A stretch of 64,000 nucleotides of DNA from Kibdelosporangium aridum (GTDB lineage Bacteria > Actinomycetota > Actinomycetes > Mycobacteriales > Pseudonocardiaceae). Under the pieces are notes generated by a model that saw nothing but the letters and a program-made list of their open reading frames with translations, did no database searches and was not told the origin of the DNA. Each line of letters begins with the position of its first letter. The stretch's first letter is position 1. Position numbers and translations under genes: made by a program. Location: positions 433,360 to 497,359 of the forward strand of contig NZ_FWXV01000005.1 in the NCBI RefSeq assembly GCF_900176515.1. The letters are read 5' to 3'. Below, in pieces: positions 41,501-48,926 of this stretch.

Positions 41501-43878
41501 GCCAGACAATCGAGACCGTTGGTGCCCTGTTCGACCTGCGCAGGCACGGGCATCGGCTAGCCGTCGTCACACCGGACGGTACCGAGGTGTCCTATCACGA
41601 CCTTGCCGATCGTGTGTCCGAAGTGGTCGATGAGCTCGGGTCTGACCGACGGCTTCTGCATGTGACGGCACGCAACGACCTCGACTCGCTCGTGACCTAT
41701 CTGGCCGGTCTGCAAGGCGGTCACGTGGTCCTGCTAGCCGCGGACGACAGCCTGCGATCGGTGTACGACCCGGAAAAGGTGCACGATCTGCACCCGGATC
41801 TCGCGTTGTTGCTGTCCACATCGGGCTCGACCGGCTCGCCGAAGCTGGTCCGGCTTTCCATGGCGAACCTGCGGGCGAACGCTGCGAGCATCGCCCAGTA
41901 CCTGGACATCCGTGCCACTGACCGCGCGTCCGCGACGCTGCCGATGCACTATTGCTACGGCCTGTCCGTGATCAACAGCAATCTGCTGTCCGGGGCCGGT
42001 TTGCTGCTGAGTGACAAGTCGGTGGTGGACAACGACTTCTGGGACATGTTCGGGCGATACGGCGGCACGAGCCTGCACGGTGTTCCGTACACGTTCGAGC
42101 TGCTGGACGAGCTCGGGTTCGACCAGATGGACCTGCCCAGCCTGCGGTACATCACCCAGGCGGGCGGCCGGCTCGCTCCGGCTGACGTCCGCCGCTACGC
42201 CAGGCTCGGACAGCAGCGCGGATGGCGATTTTTCGTCATGTACGGCCAGACCGAGGCCACGGCACGGATGGCGTACCTGCCACCGGACCTGGCCGCGGAC
42301 AACCCCGCGGCGGTGGGTGTGCCGATCCCCGGCGGATCGTTCGACATCGCCGAGGACGGTGAGCTGATTTATCGCGGCCCGAACGTGATGCTCGGATACG
42401 CCGAGAAACCGGCGGATCTGGCTTTGGGGCGAACGATCGACGCATTGCCGACCGGTGACATCGCTCGCCGCAACGCCGCCGGGCTGTACGAGATCGTCGG
42501 CCGCAAAAGCCGGTTCGCCAAGATGTTCGGACTGCGGATCGACTTGCCGAACGTCGAACAGCTGCTTGCCGGCAACGGATTCCAAGTCGTGTGCGTGGAC
42601 TCGGGTGATTCGTTGGTCATCGCGGTACTCGATGGGGATGTTGAGCGCGTGAGCGAAATTGTCCACGCGCGAACAGGTTTGCCACCAAGCAGCATCTGTG
42701 TCGTGCGAGTGGAGCGATTTCCGCGATTGCCCAACGGCAAGATGGACTATCAGGCGATCCGGCGGATGGCACCGGATCGGCCGGCCAGGGAACGGACTGT
42801 GCGCCAAGCGTTCGCCCGTGTGCTGGGGCGCCGTGAGATCGCTGATGACGCGTCCTTTGTCAGCCTTGGCGGCGATTCACTGTCGCATGTACGGATGTCG
42901 ATCGAGTTGGAACGTGTCCTTGGCCGGGTTCCGGTCGGCTGGCATACGATGCCGGTGGCGCAATTGGAACGGCTGCGGCCACGGCGCTCGGCCGGAGCGA
43001 TGGTGGAGACCGACATCGTATTGCGTGCCATAGCGATCACGCTGATCGTCGGCACCCACGTCGGCTTGTTCACGATCATGGGTGGCGCGCATTTGCTGCT
43101 GGTGATCGCGGGCTGGAGCTTCGCCAGATTCGGCCTGTCGCACGCTCGTCCGAGCGGCGCGATTCTGCGCAGTACGACCAGGATCGCGATCCCGTCGATG
43201 GCATGGCTGACCTACCGGATGTTCGTCTCGGACAATGTCACGCCGGCGAATGTGTTCCTGGTCAACAACTATCTGGACACCGGCACGTGGGCGTACTGGT
43301 TCATCGAAGTGCTGGTGCAGATCCTGCTTTTCCTCGCGATCGTTTTCGCGATCCCCGGTGTCGCGAACTTCGAGCGGCGGCACCGTTTCGGCTTCGCCTT
43401 CACCGGGCTGTGCGCTGCCGTCGCCGTGCTCGTTCTCCTGGAGTCCACCGGGGTCACTCCCGAATGGGGACTGAGCACCCACGGTGTGTTGTGGTTCTTC
43501 ATGCTTGGCTGGATGGCGCAACGGGCGACCACGGGGACGCGGAAATGTGTCGTACTGGGTGTATGTCTGTTGCTGGTACCGGATTTCCTCGGCCATCCAC
43601 TCCGAGAGATCGTAGTGATGGGCGGTGTGCTCGCGTTGATGGTGGTACCGAGATTGGTCGTGCCGAAACCGTTGGTACGACTGGTCGGATTGCTCGCGGG
43701 CGCGTCCCTCTACATCTACCTCACGCACTATGCGGTCTATTTGTCGCTGTTGCCGTACCTGCCACTCTTGCCCGTTGCCGCGATCACGCTCGCGATCGGC
43801 GTCGTCGCTTGGCGTGGTGCCGAGTGGGTCCGATGTGGATGGCGCCGGTCGCATGCTTACACTGCGCTGGAGACTTAG
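41497..43878 (+). CDS. Adenylation - carrier protein - membrane acyltransferase fusion
   Basis: 793 residues in three parts. (1) Adenylation domain about 10-425: LLSTSGSTGSPK (A3, TSGSTG at 108-113), YGQTEATARM (A5), LPTGDIARR (A7), GRKSRFAKMFGLRIDL (A8) and NGKMD with the catalytic Lys near 415 (A10). (2) Carrier domain about 435-505 with FVSLGGDSLSHV, Ser461 being the phosphopantetheine site. (3) About 515-793: roughly ten TM helices resembling acyltransferase-3 proteins. It would activate an acid, load it on its own carrier domain and hand it to a membrane acyl transfer step. It lies inside an iron-regulated operon (ATGA with the ATPase). The substrate is not predictable; the selectivity region is ligase-like, without a clear amino-acid-binding Asp. 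Confidence 0.85.
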   Translation: MSQTIETVGALFDLRRHGHRLAVVTPDGTEVSYHDLADRVSEVVDELGSDRRLLHVTARNDLDSLVTYLAGLQGGHVVLLAADDSLRSVYDPEKVHDLHPDLALLLSTSGSTGSPKLVRLSMANLRANAASIAQYLDIRATDRASATLPMHYCYGLSVINSNLLSGAGLLLSDKSVVDNDFWDMFGRYGGTSLHGVPYTFELLDELGFDQMDLPSLRYITQAGGRLAPADVRRYARLGQQRGWRFFVMYGQTEATARMAYLPPDLAADNPAAVGVPIPGGSFDIAEDGELIYRGPNVMLGYAEKPADLALGRTIDALPTGDIARRNAAGLYEIVGRKSRFAKMFGLRIDLPNVEQLLAGNGFQVVCVDSGDSLVIAVLDGDVERVSEIVHARTGLPPSSICVVRVERFPRLPNGKMDYQAIRRMAPDRPARERTVRQAFARVLGRREIADDASFVSLGGDSLSHVRMSIELERVLGRVPVGWHTMPVAQLERLRPRRSAGAMVETDIVLRAIAITLIVGTHVGLFTIMGGAHLLLVIAGWSFARFGLSHARPSGAILRSTTRIAIPSMAWLTYRMFVSDNVTPANVFLVNNYLDTGTWAYWFIEVLVQILLFLAIVFAIPGVANFERRHRFGFAFTGLCAAVAVLVLLESTGVTPEWGLSTHGVLWFFMLGWMAQRATTGTRKCVVLGVCLLLVPDFLGHPLREIVVMGGVLALMVVPRLVVPKPLVRLVGLLAGASLYIYLTHYAVYLSLLPYLPLLPVAAITLAIGVVAWRGAEWVRCGWRRSHAYTALET

Positions 43879-43893
43879 GCTTGGCTTTCCTAA
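43875..43893 (+). promoter_or_regulatory. IdeR/DmdR-type iron box on the stop codon of the fusion gene
   Basis: TTAGGCTTGGCTTTCCTAA matches 15 of 19 positions of the IdeR consensus, with perfect TTAGG/CCTAA outer arms. It overlaps the stop codon (43876-43878) and lies just before the FecCD-type permease gene, indicating a second iron-controlled promoter within the locus. Confidence 0.8.
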
Positions 43894-43909
43894 TTGCAGT
43901 GAGGTGGCG

Positions 43910-44908
43910 GTGGGTGGACGGCGGCGTTCGCTGGTGCTTGTCGGCGCCGGCGTGCTGGCGATTCTGGCGGTTTTCGCCAGCCTCGCCGTCGGCAACCTCG
44001 GGATCCCGCTCGGCGAGGTGTGGCGGGCGCTGGTCAGCCCGGACGACTCGGCGAGCAGCCTGATCGTCCAGACCCAGCGGATCCCGCGAACCGTGCTCGG
44101 TGTGGCGGCCGGAGCGGCACTGGCGGTCGCGGGCGTGCTGATGCAGAGCCTGACCCGCAACCCGCTCGCCGAACCGCGGATCATGGGCGTGAGCTCGGGG
44201 GCGTCGCTCGGTGTGGTCATCGCGATCTTCGTGTTCGGGGTCGAGACGCTGCCCGGATATGTCTGGTTCGGCATTCTCGGTGCGCTGGCCGCGGGCTTGC
44301 TCGTGTACGGACTGGCCGCCAGGACCCGCAGCGGATCAAGCCCGGTCACGCTCGCCCTGGTCGGCGCCGCACTCGACGCGTCGTTCGGCGCGGTGGTGAT
44401 CGCGGTGCTCACGCTGGACGCGCAGACGTTCGAGCAGTACCGCTACTGGGTGATCGGGTCGTTGACCGGACGGCCCGCGGACGTCTCGTTCACCGTCCTG
44501 CCTTTCATCGTGGTCGGCCTGCTGCTTGCGATGATCTCGGCACGCGGCCTGGACGCGCTCGCACTCGGCGAGGACGTGGCCGTCGGCCTCGGTAACCGGG
44601 TCGCGATCACCCGCTACTCGGCAGCGGCGGGATCGGTGCTGCTCACGGGCGCGGCGGTGGCGGCAGCGGGCCCGATCGGGTTCGTGGGACTGGCCGTGCC
44701 GCATTTCGCCAGGGCGCTGGTCGGCAGCGATCACCGGTGGCTGCTGGCGGTGAGCGTGCCGCTGGGCGTGGTGTTCCTGCTGGGTGCGGACGTGATCGGA
44801 CGCGTGGTCCTGTTGCCGGACGAGATCCGGGCCGGCGTGATCACGGCCGTGCTCGGCGCACCGTTCCTGCTGTTCCTGGTCCGCAGGCCCCGGTTGGTGA
44901 CGGCATGA
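43910..44908 (+). CDS. FecCD-family siderophore permease, first subunit
   Basis: 332 residues from GTG at 43910 (AGTGAGG upstream; GTG at 43904 is an alternative), 9-10 TM helices. QRIPRTVLGVAAGAALAVAGVLMQSLTRNPLAEPRIMGVSSGASLG is the FecCD signature for vitamin B12/siderophore importers, and GPIGFVGLAVPHFARALVG is the second conserved loop. It should pair with the next gene product. The stop overlaps the next ATG (ATGA). Confidence 0.92.
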   Translation: MGGRRRSLVLVGAGVLAILAVFASLAVGNLGIPLGEVWRALVSPDDSASSLIVQTQRIPRTVLGVAAGAALAVAGVLMQSLTRNPLAEPRIMGVSSGASLGVVIAIFVFGVETLPGYVWFGILGALAAGLLVYGLAARTRSGSSPVTLALVGAALDASFGAVVIAVLTLDAQTFEQYRYWVIGSLTGRPADVSFTVLPFIVVGLLLAMISARGLDALALGEDVAVGLGNRVAITRYSAAAGSVLLTGAAVAAAGPIGFVGLAVPHFARALVGSDHRWLLAVSVPLGVVFLLGADVIGRVVLLPDEIRAGVITAVLGAPFLLFLVRRPRLVTA

Positions 44909-45909
44909 CACGACTCGTCGTGCGGCCCGCCACGGCCGTGTCGTTCACGCTGCACCGGCGCGGCATCGTCACAGGCGGCGGGCTTGTCGTCGCGCTGGTT
45001 CTCGCTGTGGTCGCTTCGCTGAGCATTGGTTCGACGTTCGTCGAGCCCGGCGACGTGCTGCGGGCAGTGTTCGACATCCCGACGTGGGCCGAGAAGGTCG
45101 TCGAGCTGCGCACACCCCGGATCGTGCTCGCGATGGTCATCGGGGCCGCGTTGGGCCTGGCCGGGGCGTTGCTGCAGGGCGTCAGCCGCAACCCGCTGGC
45201 CAGCCCGGACGTCATCGGCATCTCCCAAGGCGCGGGCTTGGCCGCGACGATCGTGATCGTGGCCGGCGCGCCGATCGCCGTACTGCCGCCGCTCGCGTTG
45301 CTCGGCGGTCTCGGCGCCGCCGCGGTCGTCCTGCTGTTCGGGTCCGTTCGGGCGAATCGCTTTGTGCTCGCCGGAATCGCGGTCGCGGTGGCGCTCAAGG
45401 CGTTGACCGAGATCGTGATCATCGGTGCGGCTCCGATCGACGGGCAACGCGCGCAGGTCTGGCTCGTCGGGACGCTCGCGGGTTGGGGCTACGACGAGGC
45501 ATTGGTCGTCGCCATCGTGATCGCCGTACTGACGCCCGTGCTGTTCTGGGCTGGCCGCGCGCTGGACACCTCAGCCCTGTCGGATGACGTCGCGCGAGCG
45601 ATCGGCGTCCGGGTCGGCCCGCGTCGACTCGTGATGGCGTTGTCCGGCGTCATCCTCGCGGCGTTCGCGACCTCCCAGGTCGGGTCGGTGGACTTCGTGG
45701 CGCTGGCCGCGCCACAGATCGCACGCACGCTCGCCAAGGCCGAGCGGCCACCTTTGTTTTGCGCCGCGCTGACCGGCGCGTTGCTGACGGTCGTCGCCGA
45801 CACCGCCGCGCGGACCGTCTTCGCTCCCACCCAACTTCCAGTCGGTGTACTGACCGCCGCGTTCGGCGGCGTGTACCTGGTCTGGTTGCTAGTGCGCCGC
45901 AAGCGCTGA
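44905..45909 (+). CDS. FecCD-family siderophore permease, second subunit
   Basis: 334 residues from ATG at 44905. Signature RTPRIVLAMVIGAALGLAGALLQGVSRNPLASPDVIGISQGAGL and, near the C terminus, SVDFVALAAPQIARTLAKAERPPL. About ten TM helices. With the preceding subunit it would form the heterodimeric channel of a ferric-siderophore importer. The ATPase must come from elsewhere or be shared with the FbpC-like protein. The binding-protein gene follows after 15 bp. Confidence 0.92.
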   Translation: MTRLVVRPATAVSFTLHRRGIVTGGGLVVALVLAVVASLSIGSTFVEPGDVLRAVFDIPTWAEKVVELRTPRIVLAMVIGAALGLAGALLQGVSRNPLASPDVIGISQGAGLAATIVIVAGAPIAVLPPLALLGGLGAAAVVLLFGSVRANRFVLAGIAVAVALKALTEIVIIGAAPIDGQRAQVWLVGTLAGWGYDEALVVAIVIAVLTPVLFWAGRALDTSALSDDVARAIGVRVGPRRLVMALSGVILAAFATSQVGSVDFVALAAPQIARTLAKAERPPLFCAALTGALLTVVADTAARTVFAPTQLPVGVLTAAFGGVYLVWLLVRRKR

Positions 45910-45924
45910 AGGAAAGGAACACCC

Positions 45925-46851
45925 ATGCGGAAGATCGCGACGCTGCTCGCTGCCGCGCTCGTGCTGAGCGCGTGCGGGACGGGCACCACCCCGCCTGGCG
46001 GCGCACCCGCTCCCGAGTCCGGCCAGACCCGGGCGATCAAGCACGCCATGGGTGAGACCCAGGTGCCCGCGTCGCCGCAGCGCGTTGTCGTGCTGGACAC
46101 CGACAAGCTGGACTCCATGTTCAGCCTCGGCATGACGCCGGTCGGTGCGGCGCAGGCCGCGCAGAACGCGACCATCCCGAAGTACCTCGGCGCGGGGTTC
46201 CAGTCGGTCAAGCCGGTCGGCACCCTGACCGAACCCGACCTCGACGCGATCAGGGCGCTGAAGCCGGACCTGATCCTCGGCTCGAAGTTCCGCCAGGAGA
46301 AGTTCTACGACGAGCTGGCCACGATCGCTCCGACGGTGTTCACCGAGAAGGTCGGCATCACCTGGAAGGAGAACTTCCTGCTCGACGCGGACGCGTTGAA
46401 CAAGAAGGCGGAGGCGCAGGCGCTGCTGGACAAGTACAAGCAGCGCGCCACCGGGTTGAAGCGCACCTCGCAGAAGGTGTCGATCGTGCGGTTCCGGCCG
46501 GACGAGATCCGGGTGTACGGCCCCGAGTCCTTCAGCGGCATCGTGCTGAAGGACGCCGGCGTGCCCCGCCCGGCTCGCCAGGAACTCGCCGACAAGTCGG
46601 ACAAGCGGTTCGACGCGGTCTCACCCGAGCGCATCCAAGAGGTGGACGGTGACGTCATCTTCGTCTCGGCCTTCGGTGAGAAGGCCGCGCAGAAACAGGC
46701 CGAGACGACTGCCGGTCCGTTGTGGAACAAGCTGTCCGCGGTGGCGGCCGGCCGCGTGTACGTCGTGGACGACGAGATTTGGATGACCGGCATAGGCGTG
46801 ACCTCGGCCAACAAGATCCTCGACGACCTGGAGAAGCTCCTCACCGCCTGA
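45925..46851 (+). CDS. Ferric-siderophore-binding lipoprotein (FepB/FhuD-type)
   Basis: 308 residues with lipobox VLSAC (Cys17) after MRKIATLLAAALV, and AGGAA-type ribosome site upstream. Class III solute-binding fold: RVVVLDTDKLDSMFSLGMTPVG, EPDLDAIRALKPDLILGSKF and a long connecting helix, then DEIWMTGIGVTSANKILDDLEKLL. It captures a ferric siderophore for the FecCD permeases. Last gene of the iron locus. IS-type repeats begin 12 bp after the stop and a hairpin follows at 46911. Confidence 0.92.
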   Translation: MRKIATLLAAALVLSACGTGTTPPGGAPAPESGQTRAIKHAMGETQVPASPQRVVVLDTDKLDSMFSLGMTPVGAAQAAQNATIPKYLGAGFQSVKPVGTLTEPDLDAIRALKPDLILGSKFRQEKFYDELATIAPTVFTEKVGITWKENFLLDADALNKKAEAQALLDKYKQRATGLKRTSQKVSIVRFRPDEIRVYGPESFSGIVLKDAGVPRPARQELADKSDKRFDAVSPERIQEVDGDVIFVSAFGEKAAQKQAETTAGPLWNKLSAVAAGRVYVVDDEIWMTGIGVTSANKILDDLEKLLTA

Positions 46852-46862
46852 CCCCTCCGGCG

Positions 46863-46910
46863 TGTCCACCACTCCGGCACACCGAAATACACATTCCGGC
46901 ACACCGAAAT
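46863..46910. repeat. Left terminal repeat block (two 22-bp-spaced units)
   Basis: TCCGGCACACCGAAAT occurs at 46873-46888 and again at 46895-46910. The block opens with TGTCCACCAC, the inverted counterpart of the right-hand block at 48882-48922. Confidence 0.75.
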
Positions 46911-46934
46911 GCCCGGCGCGACCAGCCGCCGGGC
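46911..46934. terminator. Hairpin terminator
   Basis: GCCCGGCG (46911-46918) and CGCCGGGC (46927-46934), perfect 8-bp stem, followed by GTTT. It could end transcription of the iron locus, but it lies inside the left IS-like end. Confidence 0.6.
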
Positions 46935-46974
46935 GTTTCGCCGTGTGGGCTTACCCCGTTTTGGCAGACATCGT

Positions 46975-47103
46975 TCACTCGATCCTGGTGCGCCAGCGTT
47001 GCCGGTCGAGTTGCTCGGTGTGCGGGCGTGCCCAGAATGCCTCGGCCAGGGCGTTGTCATACGGGTCGCCGACGGTGCCCAGTGAGGGCGGACTGCGTAG
47101 GCA
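46975..47103 (-). pseudogene. IS3-family transposase (OrfB) fragment
   Basis: About 40 codons on the minus strand read SLGTVGDPYDNALAEAFWAR and then HTEQLDRQRWRTRIE before a stop at 46975-46977. GDxYDNALAEAF is the conserved region around the third catalytic residue (Glu) of IS3-type DDE transposases. The rest of the protein is missing on both sides. Confidence 0.75.
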
Positions 47104-47128
47104 TCAGCTTCTTTGGTGGCGGCGGGAC

Positions 47129-47773
47129 TCAGTCTTTGGTGGACGCCCCTGGTCCAGTCGCGGCGTACCGGGCGGCGATGGTGCGGACGGCCTCGTCGAC
47201 TACCTGAGCGACGCGTTCGGCGCTAACCTCCCAGCCCGGCACTAGGAGTGTCGGCCAGAAGACGTAGTTGGAGATCATGCCCAGGAACTGGGTGGCTGCG
47301 AGATCCACGTCCTCTACCCGCACCGTTCCCGCCTCGTGCTCGGCTAGGAGGTAGCTGCGTACGGACTCGAAGTAGGGCATCTTCCCGTGCGAGAACTGCG
47401 CGTGGGCCAGCTCGGGGAATCGCGGCAGCTCGGCGATGACGATTCGGAACAGGTCGGTCATCTGGGGGCGGCTCAACAGCTCGGCGTAGCGGCGACCGAT
47501 GCTGCTGAGCCCGTCGATGACGTTGCCTGCTGGCGGAGGATCCTCTTCGTCAGCGGTCGACCAGGACTCCGTGACGATGGCGTCGAAGAGGGCAGCTTTG
47601 CTCGGGAACTGCTTGAACAAGGTGGCCCGCGAAACGCCCGAGCACTCTGCGATCCGTGCCAGCGACGTGCGGTCGTAGCCCAACTCGAGGAACAGTGCGG
47701 TCGCGGCCGTCACGATCAGCGCGCGCTTCTCTTGGGCGACGCGCTGGTGGTACGTCGTCACAACCCTGCCCAT
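47129..47773 (-). CDS. TetR-family regulator inside the IS-bounded segment
   Basis: 214 residues. HTH about 25-60 (TALFLELGYDRTSLARIAEC, then SGVSRATLFKQFPSKAALF), and a C-terminal domain of TetR_C type with FRIVIAELPRFPELA, the common AcrR/AefR pattern. Divergent from the SDR gene across 142 bp with two palindromes, so it very likely controls that gene and itself. The 3' side abuts the IS3 fragment. Confidence 0.9.
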   Translation of the reverse strand: MGRVVTTYHQRVAQEKRALIVTAATALFLELGYDRTSLARIAECSGVSRATLFKQFPSKAALFDAIVTESWSTADEEDPPPAGNVIDGLSSIGRRYAELLSRPQMTDLFRIVIAELPRFPELAHAQFSHGKMPYFESVRSYLLAEHEAGTVRVEDVDLAATQFLGMISNYVFWPTLLVPGWEVSAERVAQVVDEAVRTIAARYAATGPGASTKD

Positions 47774-47792
47774 GGGCCGAGCATACGAGGTG

Positions 47793-47855
47793 AGTGGCTT
47801 GACTCGCCACTGCGGCCGACCTAGTGTCAGGGATGGTGAGTCGCCCGGCTCACCA
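47793..47855 (+). promoter_or_regulatory. Promoter of the SDR gene with flanking palindromes
   Basis: TTGACT (47799-47804), 17 bp, then TAGTGT (47822-47827). AGTGGC/GCCACT arms (47793-47798, 47806-47811) straddle the -35, and TGGTGAG/CTCACCA arms (47834-47840, 47849-47855) lie just after the start point. Both are candidate operators for the divergent TetR protein. Confidence 0.65.
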
Positions 47856-47915
47856 TTGGCCGCCGTCCTTCATTGATGATCCCGGTCATTCACGCACGTA
47901 CCGAAGGAACATTTG

Positions 47916-48695
47916 ATGCCTCGCTTCGACAACCAGACCGTGCTCGTGACCGGTGGGACCGGTGGTCAGGGCTCGAGCCACGTGCGCGCCTTTCACGCGG
48001 AGGGAGCGAACGTGGTGATCGGCGGCATCGACGCGGAACGCGGCGCCGCTCTCGCGGACGAGCTCGGGACCCGTGCTCGCTTCGCCCGCCTTGACGTTAC
48101 CGACGAGAGGTCGTGGTCCGCCGCTGTGCTAGCCGCCGAGAGCGCCTTCGGCGCCCTGAACGTGCTCGTCAACAACGCGGGCGTGCAGAACCCGCCTGCA
48201 ACAATCGAAACCACGGACCAGGCCACGTGGTCGCGCATCCTCGACATCAACCTCACAGGGACCTTCCTCGGCATCAAGGTCGCAGCCCCCGCTCTGCGCC
48301 GCGCAGCAGGGGGAGCCATCGTCAACATCGCCTCGACCATGGGCCTGGGCGGCACGGCTCACTACGCGCCGTACGTCGCCAGCAAGTGGGCCGTGCGAGG
48401 CCTCACCCAAACGGCAGCACTCGAGCTCGGCCGCGACCACATCCGGGTGAACACCATCCACCCCGGCGTGATCGCGACCTCCTTCATCCACGAACCAGCA
48501 GCTGGCGCAGTCGCGGCAATCGCCGACTTCTACTCACCCGAGCCGTTCGCCATTCCCCGGCTTGGAGAACCGGCCGACGTCACCCAGCTGCTCCTGTTCC
48601 TGACGTCATCAGACGCCTCGTTCATCACGGGGTCGGAGTACGTCATCGACGGTGGACTCCTCCTTGGCCCCGCCCTTCAGACCGAGACCGCATGA
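47916..48695 (+). CDS. SDR oxidoreductase under TetR control
   Basis: 259 residues from ATG at 47916 (AAGGAAC upstream). TGGTGGQGSSH (Rossmann), NNAGVQNP, NIASTMGLGG (catalytic Ser), YAPYVASKWA (YxxxK) and PGVIATSF are all intact, so it should be an active NAD(P)-dependent dehydrogenase of the 3-ketoacyl reductase/steroid dehydrogenase-like group. The pairing with a divergent TetR is common for enzymes that reduce reactive carbonyls or foreign compounds. It is carried between IS21-like ends. Confidence 0.9.
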   Translation: MPRFDNQTVLVTGGTGGQGSSHVRAFHAEGANVVIGGIDAERGAALADELGTRARFARLDVTDERSWSAAVLAAESAFGALNVLVNNAGVQNPPATIETTDQATWSRILDINLTGTFLGIKVAAPALRRAAGGAIVNIASTMGLGGTAHYAPYVASKWAVRGLTQTAALELGRDHIRVNTIHPGVIATSFIHEPAAGAVAAIADFYSPEPFAIPRLGEPADVTQLLLFLTSSDASFITGSEYVIDGGLLLGPALQTETA

Positions 48696-48881
48696 GCAGT
48701 CCGGACACAACCGGATGGAACGACTCCGCACGGGACGCCACGACTACACCCTCAACCGTGAAGAGCCGGATAAGGCTTCGGCACGACCAACGATCTCCTT
48801 CGGCAAGATCGTCGAACCGCATCTCTCCAACATCCGTGCCCGCCAAACGGGTCAACCCCGTGCCGGAAAGCGCATCTCGAC

Positions 48882-48922
48882 GTGCTGGTGTGGTGGACAC
48901 GGTGTGCTGGTGTGGTGGACAC
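48882..48922. repeat. Right terminal repeat block (two 22-bp-spaced units)
   Basis: The 21-base unit beginning GTGCTGGTGTGGTGGACACG occurs at 48882-48902 and 48904-48924. It is the inverted partner of the block at 46863-46910 and ends a few bases before the stop codon of the next gene. Confidence 0.8.
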
Positions 48923-48926
48923 GGGT

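Larger units (their letters stand above)
46862..48922. mobile_element. Segment bounded by IS21-like terminal inverted repeats, carrying TetR-SDR cargo
   Basis: The left end, reading right from 46862 (GTGTCCACCAC, then GCACACCG), and the right end, reading left from 48922, agree at 21 of the first 23 bases. They remain similar to about 50 bp, in inverted orientation. Each end contains the unit twice at 22-bp spacing, a layout typical of IS21-family ends. No istA/istB genes are present. The 2.06 kb interior holds an IS3-type fragment, a TetR gene, an SDR gene and an unassigned 180-bp stretch (48696-48881). No clear target duplication is visible. Confidence 0.6.

Noticed and set aside
46863-48924. 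22-bp-spaced repeats as a CRISPR array
   Set aside because: Only two units per end, inverted between ends, with no spacer-sized unique segments and no cas genes.
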